Positions 14,501-25,300 of a stretch of DNA of 64,000 nucleotides are shown piece by piece. The translations under genes were made by a program, and so were the position numbers. How positions within the stretch are numbered: the first letter of the stretch is position 1; the number at the start of each line of letters is the position of its first letter. This DNA is from Phylloscopus collybita (Eukaryota; Chordata; Aves; Passeriformes; Phylloscopidae), in NCBI GenBank assembly GCA_027886175.1, contig JAJNNQ010000026.1, positions 28,476,001 through 28,540,000 of the forward strand, read 5' to 3'. The notes beneath the pieces were generated by a model, which was not told the origin of the DNA, made no database searches, and saw only the letters and a program-made list of their open reading frames with translations.

Positions 14501-17500
14501 GAAAATGGTTTCCCAGGACAGCTTGGCCCCCGTGGCTTGCCTGGCCTTAAAGGTCCCCCTGGTGAGATTGGGCGTAAAGGCCCTAAAGGTAAGAAATTCT
14601 TCAACCAACTTTCACTTGGTGACTGCTGCAGTTTTGTTTTTTTGGGGTTTGTTTGTTTTGGTCTTGTTGTTGCCCCCTTCCTCGGTTTACAGGTTGTGGA
14701 TGTATGCTGTACACGTGTGAAGTCCAAAAAGGATCCTGAGTTAGGATTATAAGCTGTTTGCTGTAACTGTTGTGTCAGTTACCACAGTGATTAAAGGGGT
14801 CATTGACCTGGCTTTAGCAAGGCTTGGTTAGAAATCTGCTTTTAGCACAGAAAAACCACAAAACCTCAAAAGTCCATGAGCGTGAGAATCAATATAAGGA
14901 GACTGACTCAGCTGCTTCCTTTTAGTTCAAGGCAGATGCCTGTCCTTTCTCACATTATAGAAGTCATTTGATGACAAACACCACATGTGATTCCAGCAGT
15001 GGTTCTCTTTCCTCCATTCAGCCTGGCTGTTGACCTAACTTCTGCAAGATTTATGGTTCCAAGGCCTGATGTAAACAGTCAGATTACTTCACTGAAATCT
15101 AGTCTACTTTTCTAAGCACACCCAGTTTGTCACATTACAAGGGAAAGATAATAATCTACCTTTTTATTTGCATTTCATACTTGAGCCATTTAACATAATT
15201 TCACCAGGTGCCAGAGTCCGTTGATTCTTTGGAAAGGACAAATCCATAATAAAATTGACTTACATTTTACACAAAATCTTTGATCTAAGCTAATCTCTTC
15301 TGTTCATGACTGAGAGGTTTTATTCTCCTCCAGAGGATTACAGGGCAGATTTTTCTGCAAACTCTTATGACTACCATGTATGTATTAGTTTCTATTCAGC
15401 AGTGGTTTTGATTTGTTTCCCAAAAAGAAGGTCTTATTTAAAAATTGTCTTTTTGCACAAAGCTGGTCTATTGCTGGAGTACGGTGTTTACTTTTGATTC
15501 AAGGTTTATTTGAAAGTGAAATTTGGAAAACCTTTGAGAGAAGGAATAGAATACAAACAAAGCAAAACTTAACAGCATCGTTGCTGGAGCTTTGTTACTG
15601 TTTTAATTCAATGTAATGTCATCTGCAGAAGAAACAAAAACCAGACATACAAAGGCGATATTTGGGATATGCAAAATTTGATTCAACACACAGCAGGCTA
15701 CACTGTGTTAATATTAAAAGAAAAAAATAAACAGAGCATTAAAACCCCACCAAAACAAACAAAATACTTACCATAACTAACAAAAGAGCTGCCATCGAAT
15801 TCCAAGTGACCTCAGAGTAAACCTTGCAATACCATTGCAGATACAAGGGAAGTGGTGAATGCTCTCATGTGCAAGAGCTATAATGATGGTACATGGCAGC
15901 CAACCTGAAAACTCTCAGTGCTTCACTCTGAGTTCCCTGTACTTAGCAGAGTTCCACAGCAGTCACAGGGATCAACTGATTTTCACCATCCATTTGGAGA
16001 GTTGTCTGAGACTGGAGTGAGGTGAAAAGGGTACTTGGACATGTGATGAAAGTGAACAGGAAAGGATGTTGAGAATGGTTTAAAAAAACATTTATACCTA
16101 TTTAAACCATAACCCCCCCCCCTATTTACGATAAATAGGAGATAGTAACACAGCAAAATGGAACCATGAGGCACAGAAGAAGATTCAAAGGTACTGTGAT
16201 TTTAACAGCAGCAGCCATGGCAGAGTCAAAAAGAGGTACCTCAAGGAAGGAAATTTAGTTACATTAATGAGCAACCTGGGGTAGTGAAGGACTATTTCTG
16301 TTCAGAAACAGAAATAAAAAGTGAGAGGCATTTGGGGTAACCAGGAGTAAACACTATTCTGCAGTGTTAGGTAGCTGGAAAAAGCAGAAGCACATATGGG
16401 AGACCTGAACTGGGGCTTGCAGTAGCTGTATTTACAAAGACAGGCTGGATCTCCATGTTAGTCTGAAGCATGGAGATCAGATTCCTCCTTTAGTACCCTG
16501 TGGGAATGTTTTATTAAAACCTGGAATTTTATACTGACTCCCATATTCCTTTGCACAGCTTCCTTCTTTTCTGCTGTCCATTTCTAGGCAAACCAGAAAC
16601 CCAGAAGTCTATTCTAACTTAGCTCACCACAGTACATGGCAGTACAGAAGCATAAAATAAAGTTCACTTAAACATTAGGTATAAACTCATGACTTTTAAC
16701 TTGCATGGGAAAAAAAAAAAGGTTAAAAAACCCCAAACAAGATAAGGTGTTCACAATTGGGAATATACATAGTGTTATGGTCTAGATAACAGTGAACATG
16801 AGTTTAAACTATACAACCCAAACAACAAAAACCCTTCTCTTACTAAGAAGATTCAGCTTTGGAGCAAGATATGGGCTTGGAGAAACTCTGGGTGTCCAGC
16901 AAAGGAAAGTCTCCATGATATAATTATATGAGAAAAATTTCATTTTGTGAAGGTAAAACAATGCCTTATGTGAATATCAGCAGAATACTGTCATCTGTGG
17001 AACCACCTTTTTTCTCCTCTGCATTGGCTGTCTTGAAGACCAACACTTGAGAATTTTTACTTCTTAGCTGAGCTTGTGTGGTTTTGCAGAAGCCAGTAAC
17101 CTCTGTCTGAATCCCAAATATCCTGAAATCCTGGGACTTCAGTTTATTCCTGTTATATAGGCTGTGACATATATTTCATGTGGTACTTACTGTCCAACTC
17201 TAGATATTTTCTTCCCCTCCCAACCTGCTTCCAAGTGTGACTCAAATGGGTGAAAAAACTCAATCATATCCCAAACATTTTGCACAGTTATGGGTCAGGA
17301 CATTATTGAAAGATGCTAAGAATATATACAGTCAGCTGAATTTTCTGCTTATTAACTGTTCATTTCTGAAAGGGAATTTACTGATGAAAATGATATTCCA
17401 GACAGACTGTAACTAATGTTTCATGAATTTGCTTTAGGTGAACCAGGAGAAAGAGGAGAAAGAGGACTTCCAGGCAGAGGACTGAAAGGTCATCCTGGAC

Positions 17501-19160
17501 CAAGAGGTCTTCCAGGTAAATATAAGAGGGTGGGGATAAAGAGGATAGATAGTAAAAATTTACTCAGAAGTGATACTTCAAGCTGCCTTGAAAAGATAAA
17601 AGGAGTCCATTAAGCAATAAACTCCAAAATTACATTGCTTTGTAATTTTTGCTTCATAGGTGGTGGCTCAGTCAGAAATCAGAATTAAAAACTAAAAAAC
17701 AAAAAGCTACCTCCTAATTTATCTCAGTGTAGAAAGATTAGGAAAAATGTAAAGAAAGCATTAAAAAAGGAGGCAATTACACACATGAATAAAAATGGCC
17801 TCTTTTAATATATCTTTTACATATATTATATGGACATATAATTGTATAAATATATAATTATATGTCCATATAATATAAATATATTATTATATATATAATA
17901 TTTATATATTATAAATATATAAATATATAAATGAATGAAAGGCCCCAAACATCCAGTTTATCTCACTGGCAAGCACAGCAGTCTTCAAAATTTCCAGTCA
18001 TAATTTAGGATATTATTTTATTTCTGTGGTAATTAAGTGCAGTGTTATATAACATGGCTCCAGGAGAGATTGCTGCTGATGGATGAAGCACAGCTGGCCT
18101 CTAGTGGTCAGCGAATGAACATAAACATGTTCTTTCCAGCAGCACTTCTACAGTACATTTCTGTGTTTATATAGCAAGAACAACTACTCATATTCGTTCT
18201 TTTGTGAAAAAGGAAAAATATGTTTAGTATTTACTGATCCCAAGGATGTCTGTGTAACTCAAAAGTGTTTTCTGTAGAAAGCTATCACTGGAAAAGGCTT
18301 CCTGAAATCACTGTTTTTCCTTTCTTCATTGAAGATTTAGAAGTAAAAACTACTTTAGTTCTCAGCAGTTCCAATCTTTACATCTATTTCCCCAAGCATC
18401 TTAGTGGAGGAAAATAAAAAAACCCAACAAAACAAACAAACAAAACCCAACCCACAACCCCCCCCCAAAAACCAACAACAACAACACAAAAACAAAAACA
18501 AAACAAACAAACAAACAAAAAACCAAACCAAACCAAACCAACAAAAAAAACTCCAAAAAACACAAAAAACCCCACAAACAAACAAACTAACAAAAAAACC
18601 CCCCAAAAACCAAACCTGTTTTGGTATTTCTTTTTCCCGAGAGCTAATGAAATTCTGTGGTAGCAAGCAGCATCTACCTGCCCTAGGTATTGGCAGCAGG
18701 GTTGGCTGAGTAGAGTACCCTGCAGAGCTTGGTACAGCAGCAGACCTGCACTGGTACAACTGGAGAGCACTGGGACTGAAATTTCACTGCTGTAGCTGGG
18801 TAATCACAAATTGGGTGCCAGGCAGAGGAAATTTGTCCCTGTAAGCTGGCACCCCTCTTGGGAATACCCTGAAAGCAGTGAAAAACCATCTTCATACAGC
18901 TTTTATGGACAGGATGCTAATTCTGCTAAGCAAGTCGTATGCTGCCAACGTTTAGAGCTGTATCCGCTTTTCCAGGTGAACCGGGCAAAGCCAGCTACGG
19001 CAGGGAAGGCCGTGACGGTGACCGAGGTCCCCCCGGGGTGGCCGGGCAGCCTGGGGTTCCCGGTCCCCCCGGCCCTCCCGGCCCTCCCGGGTACTGCGAG
19101 CCAGCGTCCTGCAGGATGCAGGCAGGACAGAGAGCGGGGAAGAACATGAAAGGGCCCTGA
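2452..19160 (+). CDS. COL9A1: Collagen alpha-1(IX) chain, 3' part (10 exons, 5' partial)
   Basis: The ten exons are 2452-2505, 3255-3326, 7379-7414, 7516-7560, 9300-9332, 12077-12223, 13407-13461, 14400-14588, 17438-17515 and 18976-19160. They join to 894 bp, giving 297 residues and a TGA stop, and every junction is GT-AG. In order they encode the C-terminal COL2 triple helix, an NC2 linker with [14 protein letters not shown]1 of about 113 residues with two triplet imperfections (GLPGRGLKG and GKASYG), and a short NC1 with the CX4C motif [16 protein letters not shown] and CEPASC with MQAGQRA are what I recall from alpha-1(IX) of other vertebrates, so the assignment is firm. The chain joins alpha-2 and alpha-3(IX) in a heterotrimer on cartilage type II fibrils; NC2 drives trimerisation and the cysteines near NC1 form interchain bonds. 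The NC4, COL3, NC3 and most COL2 exons lie upstream of the window. Its neighbour COL19A1 converges on it. Confidence 0.95.
2506..3254. other. COL9A1 intron, 749 bp
   Basis: Nothing recognised beyond splice signals. Confidence 0.7.
3255..3326 (+). CDS. COL9A1: COL9A1 COL2 exon, 72 bp
   Basis: The exon lies between ttcacag and gtaaga and encodes eight triplets, starting [10 protein letters not shown] and ending GGKGDR, phase 0 at both ends. The KGDR end is a typical charged triplet-helix stretch. Confidence 0.93.
3327..7378. other. COL9A1 intron, 4.05 kb
   Basis: No exon, RNA gene or clear transposon seen. It ends in a T tract (about 7331-7349) that serves as the polypyrimidine tract of the 36-bp exon. 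Confidence 0.65.
7379..7414 (+). CDS. COL9A1: COL9A1 COL2 exon, 36 bp
   Basis: The exon follows a long T-rich polypyrimidine tract and tttcag, and ends at gtaagt. It reads [12 protein letters not shown], four triplets, phase 0. It is only 101 bp from the next exon. Confidence 0.93.
7516..7560 (+). CDS. COL9A1: COL9A1 COL2 exon, 45 bp
   Basis: It reads [15 protein letters not shown] between a tatag acceptor and gtaagg. It has five triplets in phase 0 and is rich in acidic residues. Confidence 0.93.
7561..9299. other. COL9A1 intron, 1.74 kb
   Basis: It holds AT/CA/TATC microsatellites near 7848-7880 and 8089-8144. Nothing else is recognised. Confidence 0.65.
8089..8144. repeat. Compound microsatellite (TA, CA and TATC units)
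   Basis: The run contains catatatatacatatac, then a short CA block, then tatatatttatatg, then three TATC units. Confidence 0.85.
9300..9332 (+). CDS. COL9A1: COL9A1 COL2 exon, 33 bp
   Basis: It reads [11 protein letters not shown] between ttttag and gtaagt. With 11 codons it is not a whole number of triplets: its last triplet (GA) is completed by the valine that opens the next exon, giving GAV. Confidence 0.92.
9746..9895. repeat. TTTA/TTTG simple-repeat tract and its A-rich mirror
   Basis: It has TTTA units at about 9761-9785, TTTG units near 9801-9813, and AATAAATAAA units near 9866-9890 that are partly complementary to the first block. Confidence 0.85.
10564..10745. repeat. T-rich low-complexity block with TTTG units
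   Basis: About 180 bp of T runs broken by gtttgtttgttgg-like units. Open frames here (about 78-96 codons, almost only Phe/Leu/Cys/Val) are artefacts of composition. Confidence 0.85.
10830..11320. mobile_element. Probable dispersed avian repeat, LTR-retroelement related
   Basis: The block from about 10870 (aagctcatgggcccagataa) through the Pro/Ser-rich stretch ending near 11310 resembles a sequence I recall as widely dispersed in passerine genomes. That match is from memory, the family name is uncertain and no borders are visible. The roughly 108-codon open frames on both strands belong to this repeat and are not host genes. Confidence 0.35.
12077..12223 (+). CDS. COL9A1: COL9A1 COL2 exon, 147 bp
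   Basis: A 49-codon exon between tgtcag and gtaagt. It starts [14 protein letters not shown], continues with [12 protein letters not shown] and ends GLPGSEGPA. It is the last pure triple-helix exon of COL2 and is markedly more GC-rich than its introns. Confidence 0.93.
12570..13307 (+). mobile_element. Old avian endogenous retrovirus LTR, interrupted by CR1
   Basis: The left part (12571-12647: tggtttttggttgggata, then tatgttttggatttgtgc) and the right part (12881-13307, ending ctggggttaaactgtggc) read as the two halves of one diverged LTR family common in birds, as I recall it. A CR1 fragment splits them. The right half keeps tgaccaaagggttatccc and a pyrimidine-rich 3' segment. There are no viral genes nearby, so it is a solo LTR. 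Decay and the insertion indicate age. Confidence 0.65.
12648..12880 (+). mobile_element. CR1 LINE 3' end nested in an LTR
   Basis: The text from gagcaggagaaaggg through gaggttgtggatgctcca to ccattctgtg is the 3' untranslated end of a CR1 element. The attctgtg octamer typical of CR1 termini is at 12867-12874. It is 5'-truncated, as most CR1 copies are. Confidence 0.85.
13407..13461 (+). CDS. COL9A1: COL9A1 NC2 exon, 55 bp
   Basis: The exon encodes [18 protein letters not shown] and ends one base into a Glu codon, so the downstream junction is phase 1. It starts the non-collagenous NC2 linker. The cysteine codon at 13443-13445 is the conserved NC2 cysteine of alpha-1(IX). In this family NC2 sets chain selection and trimer registration (established knowledge). 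Confidence 0.95.
13462..14399. other. COL9A1 intron, 938 bp
   Basis: AT-rich; nothing recognised. It interrupts the NC2 coding region in phase 1. Confidence 0.7.
14400..14588 (+). CDS. COL9A1: COL9A1 NC2/COL1 exon, 189 bp
   Basis: The exon finishes NC2 ([15 protein letters not shown]) and opens COL1 with [16 protein letters not shown], followed by 16 uninterrupted triplets ending GRKGPK. Both junctions are phase 1, with the next Gly codon split across the intron. The NC2 part alternates hydrophobic residues as expected for a short coiled coil. Confidence 0.95.
14589..17437. other. COL9A1 intron, 2.85 kb
   Basis: No exon or RNA gene seen. It has a C10 run near 16112-16121 and small A tracts; no clear transposon. 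Confidence 0.65.
17438..17515 (+). CDS. COL9A1: COL9A1 COL1 exon, 78 bp
   Basis: The exon lies between gctttag and gtaaat, phase 1 at both ends. It encodes [17 protein letters not shown] and then HPGPRGLPG. The GLP-GR-GLK step lacks one Y residue, a COL1 imperfection I recall in alpha-1(IX) of other species. Confidence 0.95.
17822..17877. repeat. Perfect 22-bp inverted repeat with 12-nt loop
   Basis: Arms 17822-17843 and 17856-17877 are exact reverse complements. The core is atatggacatat on the left and atatgtccatat on the right. It sits in a longer TA-rich tract (about 17800-17935) and could extrude as a cruciform or fold in RNA. Confidence 0.85.
18412..18617. repeat. A/C-rich low-complexity tract
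   Basis: About 200 bp of almost only A and C (aacaaacaaac, aaccaaacc, and a C9 run), lying about 360 bp upstream of the last COL9A1 exon. Long open frames here are compositional. Confidence 0.9.
18976..19160 (+). CDS. COL9A1: COL9A1 last coding exon, COL1/NC1 and stop
   Basis: The acceptor is tttccag and the TGA stop is at 19158-19160. The exon encodes [17 protein letters not shown] (second COL1 imperfection, GKASYG), a Pro-rich end with three GPP triplets, and NC1 [16 protein letters not shown], closing KNMKGP. CEPASC is the CX4C motif at the COL1/NC1 border of FACIT collagens, used for interchain disulfides. The exon is very GC-rich compared with its flanks. Confidence 0.95.
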
Positions 19161-19600
19161 GAGTGCCACCGTGTGTCGGCATCAGTTTACATCCCGCACA
19201 GACAGCTGAGGATAAAACAACCAACGACGGAGAAATGCAGACACGGACAAACCTTTCAACCAAGGTTTCAGTAAGGTATTTTTAACACAGTGTACATTCT
19301 TCCAAAAGGAGTGCTTAGCAATACAAGCTGGAACAATGGTGCTTACAGAAATACACAGGTGATGCCTTCTGCCTTCTCCTCTTGGGGGGAAACAAAAGGT
19401 ATTTGTCTCCTTTTATTTTTATTTTGGATTTTGTTTAATAAAGAGTTTCTGTGATTTTTCCTCCTCCCCTACTTAATTCCTGTGCATGATGTACAGTGAA
19501 ATAACATCTTCGGCCATCAAATAAAAAATAATAGTTTTATTTACTGCAGCTGTAACTATTCTTTTATAACTACAAAATAAATTCTAGCACATACCCTTCA
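19161..19600 (+). other. COL9A1: COL9A1 3' UTR, proximal part (end not fixed)
   Basis: Sequence after the TGA stop contains three AATAAA hexamers, at 19437-19442, 19520-19525 and 19576-19581, each followed by T- or GT-containing DNA. Cleavage near 19460-19620 is plausible. A further hexamer lies at 19873-19878. The true end cannot be told without transcript data. Confidence 0.6.
19437..19442 (+). terminator. Candidate polyadenylation signal AATAAA for COL9A1
   Basis: This is the first canonical hexamer after the COL9A1 stop, 277 bp downstream, followed within 30 bases by T-rich sequence. The alternatives at 19520 and 19576 are equally canonical. Confidence 0.5.
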
Positions 19601-21630
19601 TGAACAGTCACTTCATTGTACATGTCTTGCACAGACTATGCTAAACCTCCTTCAGCTCTTCAATTCAGTCACAGAAACCCAGGTGGGAGGTTCTTATGAA
19701 AACCTGCCACCCCTGGCACTGTTTATGCTGCCAATGTCTGTAAAGGTACAATCACGGGGTTGCCATGAATAACCCATGAGGAATAACCTCTTCATTTTTG
19801 ACTCCAATTTGTGTTGCATTAGTAATTCCATATGAAGCCCATTGCAGATTACCTTGTTATATGTGACATTAAAATAAAAGGCTAGTAGCCACTGTCACAA
19901 CAGAATTTTGAGTCCTAGAAATATGTATGTTACCTACAAAAAATTACTAACCCCCAAACTAATAAATAATTTTTAATGTGTTGTTGCATTCAGTATTGAT
20001 AGCCAAAACAGCCAGAAAGCAGCCATTAGACGGCCCAAGTTGCCTTTTTTAGATACTCAGTTTTTAGTGGAAAATGTGCAATGTGGATATTCTTTTCCTC
20101 TCTGTATAAATTAAAATATTTGTGGTTTGAACTTACCCCTCTGAAGTTTATTCTCTCTCCGAGACAACAATGAAATGACCCTATCATGTTTCCTTTCTTT
20201 TCATTATTAGCCATCCATATTTTCCAATACAAACAATGGCATACTTGTGTTTAGCACTGATTTTTCTCCCAGCCCTTAACAGTCTGATCATTTTCCAAAC
20301 CCTTGACTTGATGCCATGTGAGAAATAACAAGATCCATGGAGCTCCGCATTTTGCACGTAACATGTAAGATAACACTAAAGGGAAAAGTACTGGTTTCGT
20401 GTATACTCCAAAAAGAATTGTTGCAAAAAATAGTAGTTAAACCTGCCTCAAACCAAACCAGATTTCCTACATGAAAACTACAAAAAATCACCAAAATAGG
20501 TAAGCGCAAAGAATTTCATTCTTGAGGAGCAAATCCAGAAAATTCCACACAAGGTGAGTGGTTTGGGAACACATAAAGGGGTTTTCAAAAGTTTTTGAAT
20601 TAGGTCAGTTTATAATGACTTGGGGCAGAGTCCTCAAAAATACTCCATAGGTAGTGGAACAAATAAAACACTAGTAAAAAAGCCCGTAGTTTCACCAACA
20701 AACTTTTATTTTGACTATAAAGTGTGTAAAACTGTTGAAAAGAAAAAAATCTCACCTGATAACAGAATGAAAATATTGGTTTTTGTAAATAATGCATAAA
20801 CTTATGAACCAAAAAGAAGCAACCCCCCCACATTTAAATACAACTGTGAAGTGCTTTAGAAAATATATTCTGAAAAATGCATAAAATTCCACAACAGAAG
20901 GAAACTCATGTAGGAGCAAAAATATTTATATTCAAAACCCAAATAAGAATTATTACAATCAAACAAACTCAACACTGAGAGTCAATTCAATGCAGATTCT
21001 TTATAAGTGGACATCGTAATATTGTGATAGATTTTCTGCCTTCAAGCTGACTCACAAGTTTTAACTTAAAGAAATGAAGAAAAAATCCTCAGGCCCATTG
21101 TAAGTCCTTATGGGATGCATTGATTAATCTAATTCTCAATTCCAAACCTTGCACAAGAGTGGAAGAGGTGCTTGACAAATAGTAGACTGTGCACCACGGT
21201 ATACCAGAGACAGGTTTTTTAGTAACAGCACATTCAAGTAAAATAAAGATTTGGAAAATAAAGACAGGATTATGAATTAAAGATGTATTGACCATGGTGA
21301 TTCAGGAAAAAAAAAGGTTTTAAAATAAATTTAGAAGACACAGTGCAAAGAGGCTGAGAGGTTTCACAAGCCACTGTCAGTGTGCCACCAATTTTAACCA
21401 GATGCTCCTGAAATCTCAGTGAAATCCCAAGTAAATCTTCCCATCTCCTTCAGGTTCAGCACCATAAAATTCTTTGAGCTTTATTGAACAAAAGACTAGT
21501 GAAAATCTTGATTTCTAGTTCTGGAGGTTTAATTTAGTGTGATATATACATATTTCAGCTACTCAGTTACTTCAGTATAGGCAGGAACCCAAAGAAAATC
21601 GTAATGATAACTAATTTACAGACTTTTTTA

Positions 21631-22350
21631 GGTTGGACGAGAACTTTACAATCATGGAGTCTGACTGTTAACCCGGCACTGCCAACAAATTTGGTGGCCT
21701 TCTGACAGGGTTACATTTGTGATGGGGGGAGGAAGAGGGAATGACATCATCTATCTGGACAAAGAATTTGACACTGTCCTGCACACCATCCTTGTCTGTA
21801 AACTGGAGAGACATGGATTTGACAGACAAACCTGGGTGGCCACACTAAAAGAACAATGTCCTAGTGGAGACCAGTTCCTCAAGGGTCCATGGTGGGATTG
21901 GCACTGTGTAATGTCTTTGCTGGTGCTACGGACTATGGGATCGAGTGCACCCTCAGCAAGTTTGCCAATGACACCAAGCTGTGTGGTGCAGTCAACATAC
22001 TGGAGGGAAGGGACGACATCCAGAGGGATGTGGACAGGGTTGAGAAGTGAATCCATGGGAACCTTATGAGGTTCAGCAAGGCCAAGGCCAAGGCCAAGGT
22101 CCTAGACATGGGTTGAGGCAATCCTCAGCATCCATCAATCCAGCCTGTCCAGATTCCCCAGTTTACAGAGCCTTCCTATCCTCCAGCAGATCAACACTCT
22201 CACCCAGCTTGTCTGCAGTTGACTGAGGGTGTCCTTAATCCCCTCATCCAGGTCACTGATAAAGACACTGCAAAGGACCAACCCCAATTCTGAGCTTTGG
22301 GGAACCCCACCAGTGACCAGAGGCCAGCTGGATTAACACCATTCACCATC
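21631..22350. mobile_element. Composite CR1 LINE in opposite orientations
   Basis: About 21691-22125 reads as sense CR1 coding remnant (DIIYLDKEFDTVLHTILVCK is a decayed reverse-transcriptase motif; later ttcagcaaggccaaggcc). About 22126-22350 matches CR1 in antisense (gctttggggaaccccacc), and 21631-21690 looks like antisense CR1 3' end. The frame is broken, so it is inactive. Confidence 0.7.
22080..22098. repeat. GCCAAG hexamer triplication
   Basis: Three ggccaa-type units occur in a row inside the CR1 remnant, where a normal copy has one. It looks like a small slippage expansion. Confidence 0.7.
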
Positions 22351-25300
22351 CCTCTATTGCCAAGTATTTGTAACATTGCTGCCAAATACTGAGCTAAGAG
22401 ATGGATGTATTATACATCTATAGATTATATATACATAAAGTTAATATATGAGTTTATATTTAAGTTTTTTTGCCTCGAACGCCACTGGTTTCAAGCAACT
22501 TAGTATGAACTGCTATCAAAAAATCTTGAATGTTTCACAAAGATCTCTGTAGCCAAAGAACCTCTAGAGCACTATTTGGAGCTCCTAAATGATGCATGAA
22601 GCCAAGGCTAGGGAGGATTACACTACATTTTGTGTCCTTCAATACCTTAGTCATGATCTGAGTTCACCACAGCCAAGCAAAGATCTGCAACAAAAAAGTA
22701 TCAACGGGTGTTTTTTTGAAGGTTACTTGAAGGACAGAAGGAACAAGAAACCAAGATTCCCAAGAAACACTTTGCTTCAGAGACAGCAGTGTTAGTTCAT
22801 CCTGGCAGACCACAGCAGTTTTGCTTTACATACAAACGCTGCATTTTTGCAAATTTGTTGTTAAATTGCTTAGGTAATTGGGTGAAATGTGTTTGCTTGA
22901 CCTGCTCATCACTGTATTATTTTTTGGCCACTTAACCTCTGCTTCATTTATACTTAAAAAACACAGTTGCTGCATCTCCTCTGCTCATGGGTCACAAGTG
23001 GAGAAAAAAAATACCTATATTTTGTAGGGCAAGCTACTCCTGTGTGATTTGCTACAGCTTCAGTTTTATTTCCTTGCTTCAATTTTTTGGGAAAAAAAAC
23101 AAAAACAAAACTATTCCTGTTCTGTTTTGCTTGCTGCCTGTGCATTCAAAAGGACGAGTAAACCCGGGAGCTTCAGACAATGAACAAAACAAACTTTCTG
23201 AAGTCACTATGAAATCAGAAGAAAGAAAATCAAGTTAGTGGTGAAATTATTACCTGGATTCCTTTAAAATGCCATCGGCATTTTTCCACCTGGGAGAGTT
23301 AACCAGCAAGAGAAAAATGAAAATTCCTAAAGTTCCCTAAAGTTCAGTGAATCAGTTTCTTGAATAAAAGTGATTTTCTCCTACTTGGGCATGGAGTTTA
23401 TCTGCATTCAGAAAATGTATTAATTTCCATAAATTATATATATCTTAAGACCAAGGTTTTGCATTTAGTTGTTTTTGTTTGTTTGTTCATTTTTTAATCC
23501 AGATTGTAGAGCCCTAAGTTTCACCAGGCCTAGTAATCACAAAACTGACTTTAGTTAGGGTCAAAATCCAACCCCCCCTATTCAGCCAACCCTCCCTCAC
23601 TTCTCCCCAGAGCTCACTGCTGTGGCTTTGTGCCTCTCCTTTCTCCTGTTTGCATTTGCATCCTCCCTCTTGTGATTTGCCACAGAAGAAGAGGCTGACA
23701 TTTTTGACCAAGCCACAAAGAGAAAGTATGTGAAATATTTCCATTTCCATCCAGCATCCTGTTTCAGATGTACATGGCCACATAATAATGTAAGAAGTTA
23801 TTTTTCATCCACTTAATACATTCCCATTGAACTGAACCTTAAAAGTTGCAAAAATCTAAGGAAGGAAGGAAGCAACCAGTCATCATGTTCTGTGATTCTT
23901 TCAGTGACAGCTGCATACAATTCAGAAAGGAAAGAATACAAAAAACCAACATGTGTCATTGAGAATCCATCAAACATTCTGACTGGAGACAGAATATATT
24001 TACCTTAAAATTGCATCAAGTAATTAAATGCATTCGTGTTTATAGAATAGTAGGCTAAGAAGGAAAACATCTAAAAGACATTTAGACTCCAATCTTTTTA
24101 GCTACAAACTTATTTTGGTCTAGACTCTGTAAGGTTTGTTAGCAATTAATATTTGAGAACCATGTTTCCTTACAGTACTGAAGCTTGAATTTTCCACTTA
24201 AATACCAACCATGACAAGGTTAGGGTTAAACTTGTTCTCCATAGCCTACACGCACCTATGTACATGGAGGTGATTTAAACTTCCATCCAGAACAACCAAA
24301 TTGTATCAGATTTCAGGAAAAATTTGCATGACTTGGTACAATCAGAAACTATAAAAACCTCAACTATAAAAACACACCCCAAAGCAGCAATTTTTTGATT
24401 TCTGAGTTACTTTTCTTGTTTTGACATCTCACATTAGAGCAGCAATCCTACTGCATTAGTAAACTGTAAATTTAGGGACTGGTTTTACATAGTCTGTTTG
24501 GAGAAACAGAAGTTTATAAAATGCTAATTTAGCTAGTGGGGTTTTTACAAGACTTTCATATAAATACTTCAGAAACAAAAACTAAGTGAACATAGACATA
24601 AAAAATAACATTTCACCCTTGTGAAAAATAAGAATATCCAAAATACTTTGTGTGATTATCCATTAATTAAAACTCCTGCTTATTCAACAAAGTTGTGCAT
24701 ATCTAACAGCTGTCATAACCCACAATCATAAAACGTAAAGGAAGGATGGATAATCAACCTTGTTTCTGTATCATAGTGCTCTTTTAACATTGAAACCAAA
24801 TCCAGTTTAAGGTAAGAATATTGGTTCTCAAAACATTGCCTGCTGTTCTCAAAACAGGCTGCACTGCTGCCCAATTGTACACTGGATGCTGTTGAAGTTT
24901 TTATTAACCATAGGTGAGTCTCTCCTCCCCAGGAGACAAACATCATTTCAGGCAGGGGACATAAATCATGCCTGAAAGTGAGATGCCCCACCACAACATA
25001 TTACTTTGTAATGTACATAAAACACAATATAATAATAAACACAATCTTAGCAATATTATCTGACAATAGTTGTTCAAGAAAGGCAGTATTTCTCCAAATA
25101 CTGCCATGCAAAACTAGAGATTTGAAGGAAGAAAATAGAAAATAGAAAAAAGTCAGTCTCAATAACAAAATCAGAAACACTGTTGTGCTGTGAGAATACC
25201 TATGGCTGGGTCAGCTCTTGTGCTGCTGGGTGAGTTATGTCTGGGCTGTGATCTTTGTACTGAAAGAATGTTTTGCACTCCACCATGTGGACAGCAGGAG

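Larger units (their letters stand above)
17516..18975. other. COL9A1 last intron, 1.46 kb
   Basis: It contains an AT-rich perfect palindrome near 17822-17877 and a 200-bp A/C low-complexity block (separate entries). The region 18700-18960 has no recognised element. Confidence 0.7.

Noticed and set aside
14405..14727. Minus-strand open frames of 67 and 105 codons opposite the COL9A1 NC2/COL1 exon
   Set aside because: They are antisense shadows of Gly-X-Y coding, which has few stops on the opposite strand.
18355..18770. Open frames of 101-134 codons in the A/C tract
   Set aside because: Low-complexity composition (Lys/Asn/Gln/Thr or Phe/Val/Cys/Leu only) explains them.
2452..19160. First idea that the + strand gene is COL19A1 and the - strand gene COL9A1
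   Set aside because: The + strand NC2 reads [11 protein letters not shown] and its end CEPASC with MQAGQRA, both alpha-1(IX); the - strand linkers NERNGMSSLYK and ADAISLEEIKKYI are collagen XIX.
18811..19263. Overlapping 88-112 codon frames around the last COL9A1 exon
   Set aside because: They are out-of-frame or antisense readings of the GC-rich final exon; only the frame ending in TGA at 19160 fits splicing and homology.
21719..22121. Open frames of 62-116 codons near 22 kb as a host gene
   Set aside because: The peptide is a decayed CR1 reverse-transcriptase fragment.
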